Assembly (NCBI GenBank): GCA_029237695.1
Contig: CM055279.1
Span: 7,078,685-7,142,684, forward strand
Direction of reading: 5' to 3'
Source of the DNA: Conchocele bisecta
Lineage: Eukaryota > Mollusca > Bivalvia > Lucinida > Thyasiridae
Length of the DNA stretch: 64,000 bases
The notes under the pieces were generated by a model. That model worked only from the letters and a program-made list of their open reading frames with translations, made no database searches and was not told the origin of the DNA. Positions within the stretch are counted from its first letter, which is position 1. Every line of letters starts with the position of its first letter. Position numbers and translations under genes: made by a program. Shown here in pieces: positions 23,761-34,178 of this stretch.

Positions 23761-24059
23761 GTTAAATACCTGATAATCCTTTGATTCAAAGCTACATTGT
23801 AATTGATTTGTAAATGTGATGGAATATATGAAAAACATATAATGTGAATATTGCCTTGTTACTGTATGCTATACGGCACATGATTTCATGCACAATATTC
23901 ACGTATTTTGAAGTACAAACATTGACAAATACTGGTACGATTAGCGCAGGAAGTAGTGTAGGTACTAACTCATATGGATTGTCACGTTTTAGGACACATC
24001 CAGGTAATTGTGGAGTGATTAGCTTTTAAATCAAAGGATGAACATGTATAGAACGGGTC

Positions 24060-24310
24060 TTTCATCTTGCCCAGAGTATCAACGTTTCTGAACACATATT
24101 GGCAATGCCAACTCGCAATCCAGCAATTTTATCGTCTGAGCCTGAGCTGTGTCACAGCTCAGGCTCAGTTAATCAAGCTGCTTGATTCCATGCACAATAT
24201 ATTTTGAAATACAGACATTGACAAATACAATTACCACAGGCAGTACTAAATCATATGGCTTGTCACGTTTTAGGGCACAGCCAGGCAATTGTCGAGTGAT
24301 TGGCTTTTAA
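24060..24310. mobile_element. Hairpin MITE family A, copy 2
   Basis: The core palindrome at about 24125-24175 is GCCTGAGCTGTGTCACAGCTCAGGC with GATTGCAAT-type shoulders. GTATCAACGTTTCTGAACAC and GGCAATGCCAACTCGCAATC precede it. The right side (ACATTGACAAATAC) is diverged. Confidence 0.7.
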
Positions 24311-24535
24311 CAATCGGAAATACATCCGTACATGTACTTTATCAAATGGTGATGAATCGTTCAATCAGGTCGGTATGTAGCATAAAACATCAGCAGCTAA
24401 GCAACAAACGTTACCAGAAACGTTACCGGTGACCATAAAACAGATCTTTATAGGACTCAAATTGTGGGGTCAGTCCCATAAGGGGGTCCAAATCCCAGAA
24501 CGGGGATAATTTTTCCCACAACGGGCGACGATTGA

Positions 24536-24690
24536 CGTTACCTGATACATAGAATACCATGATAGTGTATATTGATGCCAAGTGTATCAGGCTCGGCTCG
24601 GAAACGGTAGGAATTCCTCGGCAAGGCTCGGAATTCCCGAGCGTTTCCTAGCCTTGTTTGATAAACTTCATATCAAAATGCATAAGCATA
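24536..24690. mobile_element. Family M hairpin element, copy 1
   Basis: Left GTTACCTGATACATAGAATA, then a palindrome around TATCAGGCTCGGCTCGGAAA and its complement, ending GCTTGTTTGATAAACTTCATATC. A second copy at 44980-45140 is the same length with the same order. No coding capacity. Confidence 0.65.
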
Positions 24691-24734
24691 ATATTCTCTA
24701 TATACAATTATTATATTTATATTCATGTCATGTA

Positions 24735-24978
24735 AGTGTGGATATGACTGGAAAATGGTGCTTATGACATTTTCGAACAGTGTATAGCCATATCAACCTG
24801 TTCATTATACTAGCAGTCTGATCAGGATCTACGATGTTCGTCATTCCATCAATGATACACCCGTCATGCTTCTAACAAGCAATACAGATCGTTATCTGTC
24901 TACATGTACATACTATTTGTTCAGGAGCTGCACTGGTCACAAATCCCATAATCCTCATGTCTTCAGTCACAGTCATGA
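24735..24978. mobile_element. Family G hairpin element, copy 3
   Basis: The copy is diverged: GTGGATATGACTGGAAAATG at the left and CTTCAGTCACAGTCATG at the right, with GTCTGATCAGGATCTACGAT as the inner core. Confidence 0.65.
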
Positions 24979-25349
24979 AGGAGCGTAGCTAGTTATCTCC
25001 CGTTGAATTGATTGATAGAAATCCGGTCCACATTGTGTAGTTTTGGGCCGTATTGCTTGTAAAAGGGGCGAATGTAGCATGATTTGTTATGTAAAGGAAC
25101 CATTATTTCGGTTGATCTACATAATCCTCCATGTACTGCCATGTCTGCGTAATCTGATCCGGGACTGCATTATTTGCTAGATTTCACACTCATCAATGTT
25201 ATTGCAATCAGTGTAGACTCAGATCAGACTGCAAATTCGTGCTATTCGGTAAGAAATAAACGCTGAAATACAGCATAGGACCGGATCTCTATAAATAGAT
25301 TTGCAAAGGGAGACAACTAGCTACGATCCCTCATTATGTTATCTTCCAG

Positions 25350-25491
25350 GATTACTACGTTGTCGCCTTGGTGCTATACTGGATACTGTGTGTGGCGATT
25401 GTCGGCCTGAACTGCGGAGTGATATATGTGATTCGCCGAGGAGGCCGGTCTTCACGGCTCTACTTTTATCTCCTGCAATTGGCGCTCACAG
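25350..25491 (+). CDS. Neuropeptide GPCR (NPSR/CCAPR-like), exon with TM1
   Basis: This is the first exon I can identify of a rhodopsin-class receptor. It is bounded by acceptor TATCTTCCAG (ends 25349) and donor G/GTATATGT (25492). It encodes 47 residues plus one base: an extracellular lead, TM1 (about residues 4-28) and the start of TM2. GLN at 19-21 holds the conserved TM1 Asn, and RSSRLYFYLLQLALT fits the IL1-TM2 pattern R-x-N/S-R-M-x-F-F-x-x-Q-L-A-x-T of neuropeptide S and vasopressin-type receptors. The donor is phase 1 and joins the exon at 31595 to complete LALTD, the LAxxD motif of TM2. The exon opens on a codon boundary (phase 0), so an upstream exon must supply the N-terminus and start codon. 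I did not find it. A foldback-like element starts about 20 bases after the donor. Confidence 0.85.
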
Positions 25492-25510
25492 GTATATGTT
25501 TGTATTGAAC

Positions 25511-25790
25511 GCCAACTCTACATAAACTCAAATAATTATTGCTAGCTCTAAATAATTAGAGATAGCATTAAATAATTAGAGCTAGCATTAAATATTTGGA
25601 ACGCCAACTCTACATAAACTAAAACAAGTATTGCTAGCTCTAAATAATTAAAGTTAAGATTAAATAATTAGAGCCATCTCCAAATGATTTATAGAGCTCC
25701 TCAAATGATTTGGAGCTAGCTCTAACTATTTAATGATAGCTCTAATATTTAGAGCTGGCAATCATTATTTGAGTTTATGTAGATTTGGAG
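25511..25790. mobile_element. Foldback-like element built of AAATAATTAGAGC words
   Basis: Terminal inverted repeats: CTACATAAACTCAAATAATT on the left (about 25519) and AATTATTTGAGTTTATGTAG-like sequence on the right (about 25760-25783). A second left end appears at about 25605 (CTCTACATAAACTAAAACAA). Between them, the words CTCTAAATAATTAGAGCTAGC and their complements alternate. The organisation is the same as family F but the sequence is unrelated. It begins about 20 bases inside the intron after the TM1 exon. Confidence 0.65.
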
Positions 25791-25945
25791 TTATATATGT
25801 TATTATTTCTGATATCTCTGCGGTACCTTTATTTGCAGTCTGTCTTGCAAATGTATTTCCAGTCCGACTGTTTTTGTACTGACTTGGCATGTGATAGTAC
25901 TCCGGACAATTTGCTTTTCTATCGGTCTGTTTTGTTTGCGCGGAA

Positions 25946-26080
25946 TCAAGGTGTATGATCACGTGGTAATAACAACAACAACAACAAGTACTGAAACTTC
26001 CAGAATCCATCTGATTCAAAGTACGTATTATTTTATATTGTCCGAATTTCGTAACAGGTTTTGATGAAATATTGTTACGC
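25946..26080. mobile_element. Family H element, left arm only
   Basis: GTGTATGATCACGTGGTAAT, an AACAACAACAAC run, AGTACTGAAACTTCCAGAAT and GGTTTTGATGAAATAT match the left arm of the complete copy at 32370-32755. The right arm is absent, so this is a truncated copy or one arm left after deletion. Confidence 0.7.
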
Positions 26081-27095
26081 GCCGGCTATGGGGCGTGTAC
26101 CCTATACTGTTATGATCCTCTTTTGGTTGAGCAGAGCCGCTGTATGATTTTGTATCAGCTGTTAAAAGTGCCTCCTTGGCTCTTGGATTGTGGACTACTC
26201 AAGTCACCAAGGCACGCGCTGAGGGCTGAGTTTGTCTGATTGCTTTACTTTGGTCTGATTGCCTGGTAGTATCATGTAGTGAGAAGTACAGCAATCAAAC
26301 TACAAGCCGGCAGCCTGTGCGTTATGACTAGGACTGCTGTCCTTGTGGTTCTATATGGACTGGATGTGGGATGAGACACCACTCAGTAGGAACGCTGGGA
26401 ATTCACAAGTAGCCGGTTGAATTATAACAATTTAATAAGCTGGTAACTGACGGTGAATGGCAGATACATGGACAACACAATTGTTTCACATACGTGTTCA
26501 CTAAGAGTAACCAATATTATCTTGTTTTAGTGAAACAGATGAAGATGGTTCAAATGCATTATATATTTATAGTCATGTTTTAGCTACACAATAAAATGGC
26601 ATGAAGAATGGAAACTGATTCTGCCAAACTTATCTCGAAATTGTCGGACGCTCGATCCTAATGCTAATGTGTGGTGCTATCATAATATCACGGTCACACT
26701 TCGGTAGCATACGAACACATTATAATTTGTTAGTACCGCGCGAAGTCACAAACCAGTAATTAATGTAAAGATAGTTCTTTGCAGGGCTGGTTTAAACGAA
26801 ATATTTAACATGAAATTTAGCCACCTAGCACTGCGGTGAATACACGTATCTATGTGTATCAATAATGCTATAACCGGATAAGACGGTGTAATATATGTTG
26901 CCGTAAATAATGTCCAAAGCGATTCTGAAGACTTATTTATGCCTAAATGTAAATTTACTTGCTACGAGGATGATGTTATAATGATCTTACTGTGGAATTG
27001 ATGTGATACATTTTTCTCACGAAATTTGCGTGGAGGTGTTCTTTGTGAAAAGCCAAAAATCAGAATGAATCAACAGAAAAAAATCGGGGTTCTTT
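26081..27095. other. Intronic stretch, no gene seen
   Basis: This part of the first visible GPCR intron shows no coding sequence and no repeat that I can match within the window. Confidence 0.5.
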
Positions 27096-27099
27096 TATA

Positions 27100-27345
27100 C
27101 CCATGGGTTGGCCGGCGGCCAACGGTCACTAATTTGTGGTCGTAGCGGCCAACGGCCAATTTTCGGTCACAACGGCCAGCGGCCAATAATTTGTGGTCAC
27201 AACGGCCACTTTTGGGTCGGAGCGGCCACTAAAAGTTGGCCGCTCACGTGAAGATCTCGAAACCGGCCAGAAAATACTGGCCGGGCTCGTGAACGACCCA
27301 AAACCAGACAATGTTGGCCGCTCGCGTGCGGTCTACAATATTACA
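27100..27345. repeat. GGCCAAC-word repeat cluster
   Basis: Words such as GCGGCCAACGG, TTGTGGTCACAACGGCCA and their complements (GTTGGCCGCTC) recur about ten times in 240 bases. Spacing is irregular and both orientations occur. The sequence is GC-rich in AT-rich surroundings. It may be a diverged foldback-like element. I could not define ends or a target duplication. Confidence 0.55.
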
Positions 27346-27550
27346 AACCGCCAAACTCGCCTGTTACGAAACGCACCAAGACGCATATTTCATCCATAAA
27401 GACAGATAATTAATAAGTGATACTTTTCTGAAAGTACAAATAAACCTATGATTATATACCAGAAAGGCATTGTTGAAAGAACGCTTCATTGTTGGTCTTT
27501 GAAAGTCAATTCGTTTCGTCAAATTAACAATCCCAGAACGCAACGAACAA

Positions 27551-27822
27551 GATGGCTGACGAAATGTGGATTATTTCTATTGCTGAGAATGAAGTCACGT
27601 TTTCTCAATTAAAATTGCTCTCTGGGATGGTTAGGCGTGGGCCATTTGACGAAATGATGTGGTTGAAAGCAAATTATCTGACAGCAAGCGTGGTTTTGCA
27701 TCTAATGCTAAAATGATAGACTTTGGAATGACTGAATGTTGAACACGGATACAACCAACAGGTGCGCAAATTGGAAGCATGTGATAGTGACAATGAATTC
27801 AGACAAGACCGTGATGTTTTAA
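27551..27822 (+). pseudogene. Possible decayed exon, unknown family
   Basis: An ATG in good context (ACAAGATGGCTG) opens 54 codons (MADEMWIISIAENEV...). After a stop and an apparent frame change, a second segment reads NVEHGYNQQVRKLEACDSDN then EFRQDRDVL and ends at a textbook donor, TTTTAAG/GTGAGTGC (GT at 27823). The sequence is protein-like, but I cannot name the family. It may be a dead first exon of a transposase or a retained fragment. It sits inside the GPCR intron on the same strand and does not fit the receptor. Confidence 0.3.
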
Positions 27823-27959
27823 GGTGAGTGCTGGGTGCACACACATGCCTACACTTCACTGCTTGTCATATCGACATAACAAGAATATCATTTACAATAG
27901 TGAAGAGTGTTAGTAGTTCCTGAGGTTCACATCAACACTGATGGACAACTTAATAATGG

Positions 27960-28290
27960 GAGGTAAGTCACATATGCCGGTACATATCAATATGGCGCAT
28001 CAAACGCATCTTGTTCAGCTGCATTTGGTGGTCTCTGTATTTTCGCCTAAACTTCTGTCGTTTTTGCGAAGAATCGATTTCCGTGTCTACCGACACGGAA
28101 ATCGATTCTTCGCAAAAACGACATAAGTCTGTGCCGAACTCCCTGGACCACCAAATGCAGCTCATGAAGACGCGGTTGCTGCGCCATATTTCATCAAAAT
28201 CTGTTGCATATTAATGAAAATATGAAATAATAGTTACTTTGGAGTGGGCAACGTTGTTGTTGTTGTAACCACGTGATCATGCACCTGGGG
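27960..28290. mobile_element. Family H foldback, copy 2
   Basis: The central palindrome at about 28058-28122 is near-perfect (GTCGTTTTTGCGAAGAATCG, ATTTCCGTGTC, short loop, complement). CAGCTGCATTTGGTGGTC and GACCACCAAATGCAGCT lie outside it, then ATATGGCGCA/TGCGCCATAT. The right tail ends GTTGTTGTTGTTGTAACCAC then GTGATCATGCACC. The left tail is shortened. Confidence 0.75.
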
Positions 28291-28487
28291 AGTTATATTC
28301 ATGAAACTCCGGTACAATTTTGCCATGAATAGTTACGAGGTCAATAGCGGAATAAGCAGTAGAAAATAACTATTTCCAAATGACAGTTGATTGTCACGCA
28401 AACACAACTGGAAAATTGCTAACTACATAATATATCAGCTGTCCTGAAACTTCATTATGTATAACTGACAATCACTGGCATCTCTAA

Positions 28488-28640
28488 ATTGTGGCTGAGA
28501 CTGGAGAAATGGGGCTTATGGGATTTGTGACAAGTGTAGCTCCTGATCAAATAGCACACTCGTATGGTCTGGTAACGATATATAGTGAGTGTTTCATACG
28601 TGACGGACAGTGGAGATCTGTTTCTCCAGTCACAACGTCA
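28488..28640. mobile_element. Family G hairpin element, copy 4 (internally deleted)
   Basis: Starts TGTGGCTGAGACTGGAGAAA and GGGGCTTATGGGATTTGTGA, and ends near TTTCTCCAGTCACAAC. The core GTGCAGATCC region is mostly lost (ACAGTGGAGATCTG remains). Confidence 0.65.
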
Positions 28641-28722
28641 CACGGATACAGACAGGAAGGCACATTTATGTGAGGAGCACTGAATACTATACATTAACAC
28701 TGGGATTAAACTACTCACTGAA

Positions 28723-29022
28723 CTGTAGCCAATTTCATCAACATTGCAAAGTATACTTATCTAGCAAAGTATACTTTGAGAGAGTAATCATTTATTTTTC
28801 CCGAAATGCATTATTTCATATAGAACTAACAACTGCATATATTGATGATTAAAAGTATGCAGAATTATTATACTGAATTTATTACATTATCACAGCCAAA
28901 ATGGCTGTGATAATGTAATAGATTCAGTATAATAAAAATTAATAAATTTATCCTTAGATTGAAAATCTCAAAGTATACTTTGCTAGATAAGTATACTTTG
29001 CAATGTTGGTGAAATAGGCTAC
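28723..29022. mobile_element. Family E MITE, copy 2
   Basis: CTGTAGCCAATTTCATCAAC at the left and GTTGGTGAAATAGGCTACTG at the right, with AAAGTATACTT words inside both ends. The central palindrome is TTACATTATCACAGCCAAAA with its complement. About 300 bp. Confidence 0.8.
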
Positions 29023-29394
29023 TGAAGTGTTGTATCCTGATCCTGTGACAGGCACTCGCACAGGTATTTGAACAGGTGGTCATTATGTTGGTGTTATATG
29101 AGTATTTTGGTGGATGTGGGTAGATTTCGGTGGTTTTGGGTAATTTACATAGTTTTGTGCAACTACTAATGCTCAAACATTACACATGACAAAAAGCATC
29201 GCCAATTATCTACACATTCACCGTTCCGAACGTCCGGACCACCTTTATAATATACCGTACGTTTACGTGTAATTCGCTGGAGGTGATGTGAATTGTATGT
29301 TTGTAACAATGCACCCAAACCACCAAAGTTACCGAAATAACCCATAAAACACCGAAATGTGAATCGTTCTTCAAGAACGTGTGGGAACCCGTAC

Positions 29395-29537
29395 TGTCAT
29401 GGATCTCTGGTCGCCTGCTAACGATATGTATTGCTTCTTAGGGGCATGATGGGTGTTTCATTGTTGGAATGGTGAACAGCGCAGATCTACACTGGCCTCA
29501 AAAGCCATAAGACCCATATATACAGTCACAACCACAT
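29395..29537. mobile_element. Family G fragment, copy 5
   Basis: ATTGCTTCTTAGGGGCATGA, TGGAATGGTGAACAGCGCAG and CACTGGCCTCAAAAGCCATA match the inner and right parts of family G. The left end is missing. Confidence 0.5.
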
Positions 29538-29797
29538 TTGACACACGCCATATGAGTTTGTTCATTCGGAAATCCGCGTAATTTCATTAAATACGTTTAC
29601 AAAATACAGATTATTTTTTCATAAATAAAGTCTAAAGTTGACATTATATTCCGCATGTACTCTGAAAATGTTGTCAACTTTGGACGCCCTTTACAGAAAA
29701 TATTGTACATTTTGTAAACGTATTTCATGAAATTACGCAGATGTTCAAATGTACAAAATCACATGGCGTGTCTCAATTGTGCGGCGTGTAATATGAA
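29538..29797. mobile_element. Family P MITE, copy 1
   Basis: Ends are GACACACGCCATATGAGTTT and CACATGGCGTGTCTC. Inside are GCGTAATTTCATTAAATACG with complement CGTATTTCATGAAATTACGC and TTCCGCATGTACTCTGAAAA. About 260 bp. A second copy sits directly upstream of a GPCR exon at 38928-39145. Confidence 0.75.
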
Positions 29798-29879
29798 GCA
29801 TCGGTGACTTGATGCAACTGACACGAACTGTGATCCTATATCTGTGCCTGTAATTATAGGAGGACTGGGGACATTTGTT

Positions 29880-30870
29880 GAGCTGACACGCACTTAACCC
29901 GAATGTCCTGTCTGTAACACAATTTCAAGGACTGCCTATATAGAATGTGACCTTTTGTTTCAAATATAGTAGAATCATACATGTGACTGAATATCTATAT
30001 AAAGTATATCTGACCCAGTTTTTCTTACATTATATTATACAGAGCATTGAGTTGCAATCTCCGCCATTTTAGTTTGCACATGCTATCGGACAGTTTCATC
30101 ACTTGGAGCGTTTGACTTGTATGGCAGCAAATATAATACAAATTGGTGCAATACGTCCCAGCTATATAGAACGACAACGTACTATAAATATTATTTCAGC
30201 AGACTACACAAAACGCTAGATATCTGAGCTTTTCTACCATCACTCACAAAATATACAATGGACACTTTTTCCATGTGTAAAATGTCAAACTGGTGCAGTG
30301 TCTATAATTAGAAGTACATCTGACACAGGTAAAAGCCGTATTTACTCGCATAGCAGGCAAGTAGACAGATAGTAACTAAACACTCAAATAACTGGAATCG
30401 ATAAAGTATGTATGGTAATACAGGTGTATATCTACAGCACTGTGTATTATTCTTACTGTTACACAGTCGTTACTTAATTTTCAAACATTTTAAAAAAGGG
30501 CCAACAAACCCTTCATCAGACTTTGTATATAAATTTGATGAAAACAAGGCATAGCACGCTATTGTCTGATCTATCCCCATCATGTTGCACCACATTTTAT
30601 TCACGTGTTTGCCATATTATTAGTGGTATGTGTCAAAAGCAGTAAGATGTAAAACTGGCCGATGGCTTGTACACACTAAGATGGCCGATTGTGCAACTAC
30701 ATGCACTGTGTGCGAAAGGTAGAAGAAAATGTTCACATGTATGTTATGCATCTATCACTTCACATTTACGAAGCAATTATACATGAATCATTGTATTATC
30801 AGGGGCCCCACGGGTCCTTAAGTCGCCCTGCGTTACAGACAGAGAATTCGGGTTAAACACGCACTGTGGT
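29880..30870. mobile_element. Possible 1-kb inverted-repeat element
   Basis: Left CTTAACCCGAATGTCCTGTC (29892) and right GACAGAGAATTCGGGTTAAA (30838) are diverged complements over about 28 bases. The interior has no long open frame and no recognised motif. The ends are tentative. Confidence 0.4.
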
Positions 30871-30892
30871 CCACAGACTGTATATTATGTTT

Positions 30893-31313
30893 TATAATGC
30901 ACTCTATAAATATCACGCAATCTGATTGGCTGATGGTCATACATTACAGGTATATCATTGTTAATGAACGGTCGCAAATTATTTCAAAGTGTATTCCTAC
31001 GCATGGTATTATTGTCAAAGACACAGCTGTCTTGCATTTGAAACGACCTGTTCCGAAACGTGCTGGTGACCTGGTCCGAAAGTTGTGTGATCTGCTCAAC
31101 CAGCTTGCAATCCGGTACGATTTCCCAACTAGACTTGATAACATTTGAAAAACAGTAAAGGAGTGTATTAGAAATAGGTTAACAGCATTGTAATTTTGAA
31201 ATTTGCGGCGTATATTAGAAAAAGATAGTTCGGAAAACATGTTTAATGGCGTTTTTCCGACCTATCATTTTCTGATATACGTCGCAAATTACAAAATTAC
31301 AAAACAGTTAACC
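30893..31313. mobile_element. Family K element, copy 1
   Basis: It starts TAATGCACTCTATAAATATC, continues CGCAATCTGATTGGCTGATG, and ends with a hairpin at 31177-31313 (GGTTAACAGCATTGTAATTT and complement; AACATGTTTAATGGCG loop). A second copy at 46468-46744 interrupts a hAT-like end. Confidence 0.7.
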
Positions 31314-31404
31314 CTATAGTGAGACGGACAAGAACAAGGGGATCATTTGGGCCCGTCCGCCTCCTGATCTGTGACTGTTTGAACAATTGTATCATGTTAT
31401 TTGA

Positions 31405-31500
31405 ATAGTGTGTTTCAGATCAAACAGCTTGATTGGCTGAGCCTGAGCTGTGCCTGATTGCGAGTTGGCATTGCCAAGGACGTTCGGAAAGATTGATAAT
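31405..31500. mobile_element. Family A half-copy
   Basis: GATTGGCTGAGCCTGAGCTG, then GCGAGTTGGCATTGCCAAGG. This is one arm of family A without its mirror. It ends about 95 bases upstream of the TM2-TM3 exon. Confidence 0.6.
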
Positions 31501-31594
31501 CTGTGCAAGATTAATGAATACGATTGTATATGTCATATTCATTGTACAATTATGAATAGCTTCTATCTTCTTGTCGCCCTTTTGTTTGTTGTAG

Positions 31595-31813
31595 ATCTAG
31601 CCGTTGGCCTTTTGGACGTCCTACCACAGACTCTCCAGCGGACGTTGGGCGTAGCTCACCTTTGGGCGGACATATGGCCCGCCCCCGGCGCCGCGTGTAA
31701 ACTCGTCAAGGGCCTGGCCGTAATTACCCAGGTCTCGTCCAACTACATGGTGGCCGTTATGAGCATAGACCGGGCGCTTGTTGTTATAAAACCAATGCGT
31801 CATTACAGACAAG
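31595..31813 (+). CDS. Neuropeptide GPCR (NPSR/CCAPR-like), exon with TM2-TM3
   Basis: The acceptor is a strong pyrimidine tract ending TTTGTTTGTTGTAG (ends 31594). The donor is CAAG/GTATCAAT (31814). Both boundaries are phase 1. The first codon is completed by the upstream exon and gives the TM2 Asp (LALT-D, residue 48 of the assembled fragment). The exon carries TM2 (LAVGLLDVLPQTLQ), ECL1, the TM3 disulphide Cys (residue 82, APGAACKLVKGL), TM3 and the cytoplasmic DRY position. That triplet is Asp-Arg-Ala (SIDRALVVIKPM, residues 104-115), so the Tyr is replaced. IKPM fits the IL2 I/V-x-P-M of NPS/vasopressin-type receptors. Reading the exon further upstream gives a hydrophobic stretch that is only the translated pyrimidine tract. 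Confidence 0.9.
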
Positions 31814-31823
31814 GTATCAATTG

Positions 31824-32129
31824 AAAATCATCTTGTCACGATTGGGTTGATCAGAAAATTAACATATCACAGTACGTTCCAGTTATTTAGGGTTGAAAGG
31901 GTTAACCCTTTGAACCCGAAATCCCGCTATAGCGGTTTATGTAAAAAGTGCAGATCCAGATGAGCCGGCTCGTAACGAGCCGTCTCATCAGGATCTGCAC
32001 TTTTTTCTTAGAACAAAAACACCCCGTTTTCATAAATGGACGAATCTGAAAATCATTTTGTGACCATTGGATTGGTCGGAACATTAGCATATCACAGTCC
32101 ATTCCAGTTCTTAGGGTTGAAAGGGTTAA
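31824..32129. mobile_element. Family C MITE, truncated plus full copy
   Basis: A partial right half (GAAAATCATCTTGTCACGAT ... GGGTTGAAAGGGTTAA, 31824-31905) begins about ten bases after the GPCR donor at 31814. It abuts a full copy at 31902-32129 with the palindrome GCCGGCTCGTAACGAGCC and end GGGTTGAAAGGGTTAA. Confidence 0.8.
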
Positions 32130-32369
32130 CGCTACACTGAGCTGCCGTCATTCTACATTCACTATTTTTACAAGCAATAAGGCCCCAAAACTAAACAATT
32201 TATGCCGGATTTCTATAAATAAATTAAAAGGGAGATAACTAGCTACGACCCCCCCCCCCCACATTCCATTATGTCTGTAATGCATTGTGTCGGTGGCAAT
32301 GCCTTATACATCACCTACCTTGTTACTGATCTGCGTGTATATTATTTGTGGCTGCGGCTGGAGAAATGG

Positions 32370-32755
32370 GGCTTGTGATCAAGGTGTATGATCACGTGGT
32401 ACTAACAACAACAACAACAACAACAAGTACTGAAACTTTCAGAATCCATCCGATTCAAAGTACGTATTCTTTTATAGTGTCCTTATTACGTAACAGATTT
32501 TGATGAAATATGGCGCATAAAACGCGTCTTGTTAAGCTGCATTTGGTGGTCTCCGACACGGAAATCGATTCTTTGCAAAAACGACATAAGTTTGTGCCAA
32601 ACTACCTGGACCACCAAATGCAGCTCACGAAGACGCGCTTGCTGCCCCATATGTCATCAAAATCCGTTACATATTAAGGAAAATATCAAATAATACTTAC
32701 TTTGGAGTGGGCGACGTTGTTGTTGTTGTAACCACGTGATCATGCACCTTGATAA
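32370..32755. mobile_element. Family H element, complete copy
   Basis: It runs from AAGGTGTATGATCACGTGGT to GTAACCACGTGATCATGCAC, with AACAACAACA/TTGTTGTTGT inside each end. Then come TGATGAAATATGGCGC and complement, and GCATTTGGTGGTC with complement. The copy at 27960 has the same inner hairpin. About 385 bp, no coding capacity. Confidence 0.8.
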
Positions 32756-32997
32756 TGATATGTATTATTATAATGTTTGAGAAGTCCAGGCAATGAGATG
32801 GAGTGTTACATGCGATATTGACCTGGATGCGCGAGTCACTGATCACGCAACGGAAACATGACACGGTTGAACGAGGAGCCAGTTGAACAAAAATACGCAA
32901 ATAGTATCATCCAGTCAGCAACACATGTACTTCGTACGGTGTCCTGTTACGGCCATGTTACATTCTCGCGTTCTCGCTCTCTCGACGTATACACAAG

Positions 32998-33282
32998 ATC
33001 GCGAGAACGCGAGGCGAGATCGCGAAATCACGAGATTGCGAGATCGCGAGATCGCGAGACGCGAGAACGCGAGGCGAGATCGCGAGAACGCGAGGCGAGA
33101 TCGCGAGGCGAAAACGCGAGATTCAATCTCGCAATCTCGCCTCGCGATCTCGCGATCTCGCTATCTCGCCTCGCGTTCTCGCTATCTCGCCTCGCGATAT
33201 CGCGGTCTCGCATTCTCGCGATCTCGCGATCTTGCGATCTCGCATTCTCGCGATCGCGCGATCTCGCGATCTCGCGGTCGGA
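32998..33282. repeat. CGCGAGAT word array 1
   Basis: The left half reads GCGAGATCGCGAGA-type words. Around 33118-33130 (GAGATTCAATCTCGC) the orientation switches to CTCGCGATCTCGC. The array is almost pure C/G/A/T octamers with very high CpG density, so each array is a long imperfect palindrome. Confidence 0.9.
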
Positions 33283-33901
33283 AATAAATATATGCGCGTG
33301 CTCGCTGTGAATGCGTTTTGTACGGTGGCACAGAGGGGACATGGAAATATTTTTTACTTTCGTGTGCGCACGCAATATGTTTTAGGCTGATCTACCCTGG
33401 ATGGCATTACAAAGTGGTATGGTTTCCCATGTACTGACTCATATACAGTATACATGTAGCACCGTAAATAGACGGCAATACGCCAATGAACCTAAACAAC
33501 AACAAAAGCGGCGACGGAAGAGAGATGGTTCGATTATTGTCCGACAACGTACCACCTGAGCTAGGGAGTAAGATGTAATACATTTTGTGATAATCAGCCG
33601 GTATGTCGGTATGTATAATCCAAGTGGAACATACATGTACCTACATACATGTACCCCATGTATATTTATAGCTGATTGATTATGTCAATAATTTTTATAA
33701 CTGTTTAATATTACCATTTGTAGAAGTGCACACGTTCTTAAGAGAACAGACACTACAACTGGCGATTAAATTCTGACAAGGGAGACAACCTGCTAAACTG
33801 ACGAGTACTTCGTTCCATTGCGTGCGCACGCGAAAGTAACAAATATGTCCATGTCCCCTCCATGTCCATGTCACAGCGAGCATGCGCATATATTTACTTC
33901 C
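33283..33901 (+). repeat. Spacer copy 1 of the composite element
   Basis: It begins GTCGGAAATAAATATATGCG and ends ATATTTACTTCCGAC, so the spacer itself has short inverted ends. Landmarks are AAGCGGCGACGGAAGAGAGA and CCAAGTGGAACATACATGTA. The second copy is at 34179-34808, offset about 900 bases. Confidence 0.85.
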
Positions 33902-34178
33902 GACCGCGAGATCGCGAGATCGAGAGAATGCGTGATCGCGAGATCGCGAGAATGCGATAACGCGAGGCGAGATAGCGAGATCGCGAGGCGAGATCGCGAG
34001 ATCGCGAGGCGAGATCGCGACGCGAAAACGCGAGATTCAATCTCGCAATCTCGCCTCGCGATCTCGCAATCTCGCCTCGCGATCTCGCTATCTCGCCTCG
34101 CGATATCGCGATGTCGCATTCTCGCGATCTCGCTATCTCGCGATCTCGCATTCTCGCGATCTCGCGATCTCGCGGTCG
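33902..34178. repeat. CGCGAGAT word array 2
   Basis: Same organisation as array 1: GCGAGATCGCGAG words on the left, GAGATTCAATCTCGC at the turn (34032-34046), complement words on the right. It serves as right boundary of spacer 1 and left boundary of spacer 2. Confidence 0.9.

Noticed and set aside
31561..31594. Hydrophobic frame (FYLLVALLFVV) preceding the TM2 exon, which could pass for part of TM2
   Set aside because: It is the translated pyrimidine tract of the acceptor. The exon at 25350-25491 supplies the true TM2 start (YFYLLQLALT), and the phase-1 join restores LALTD.
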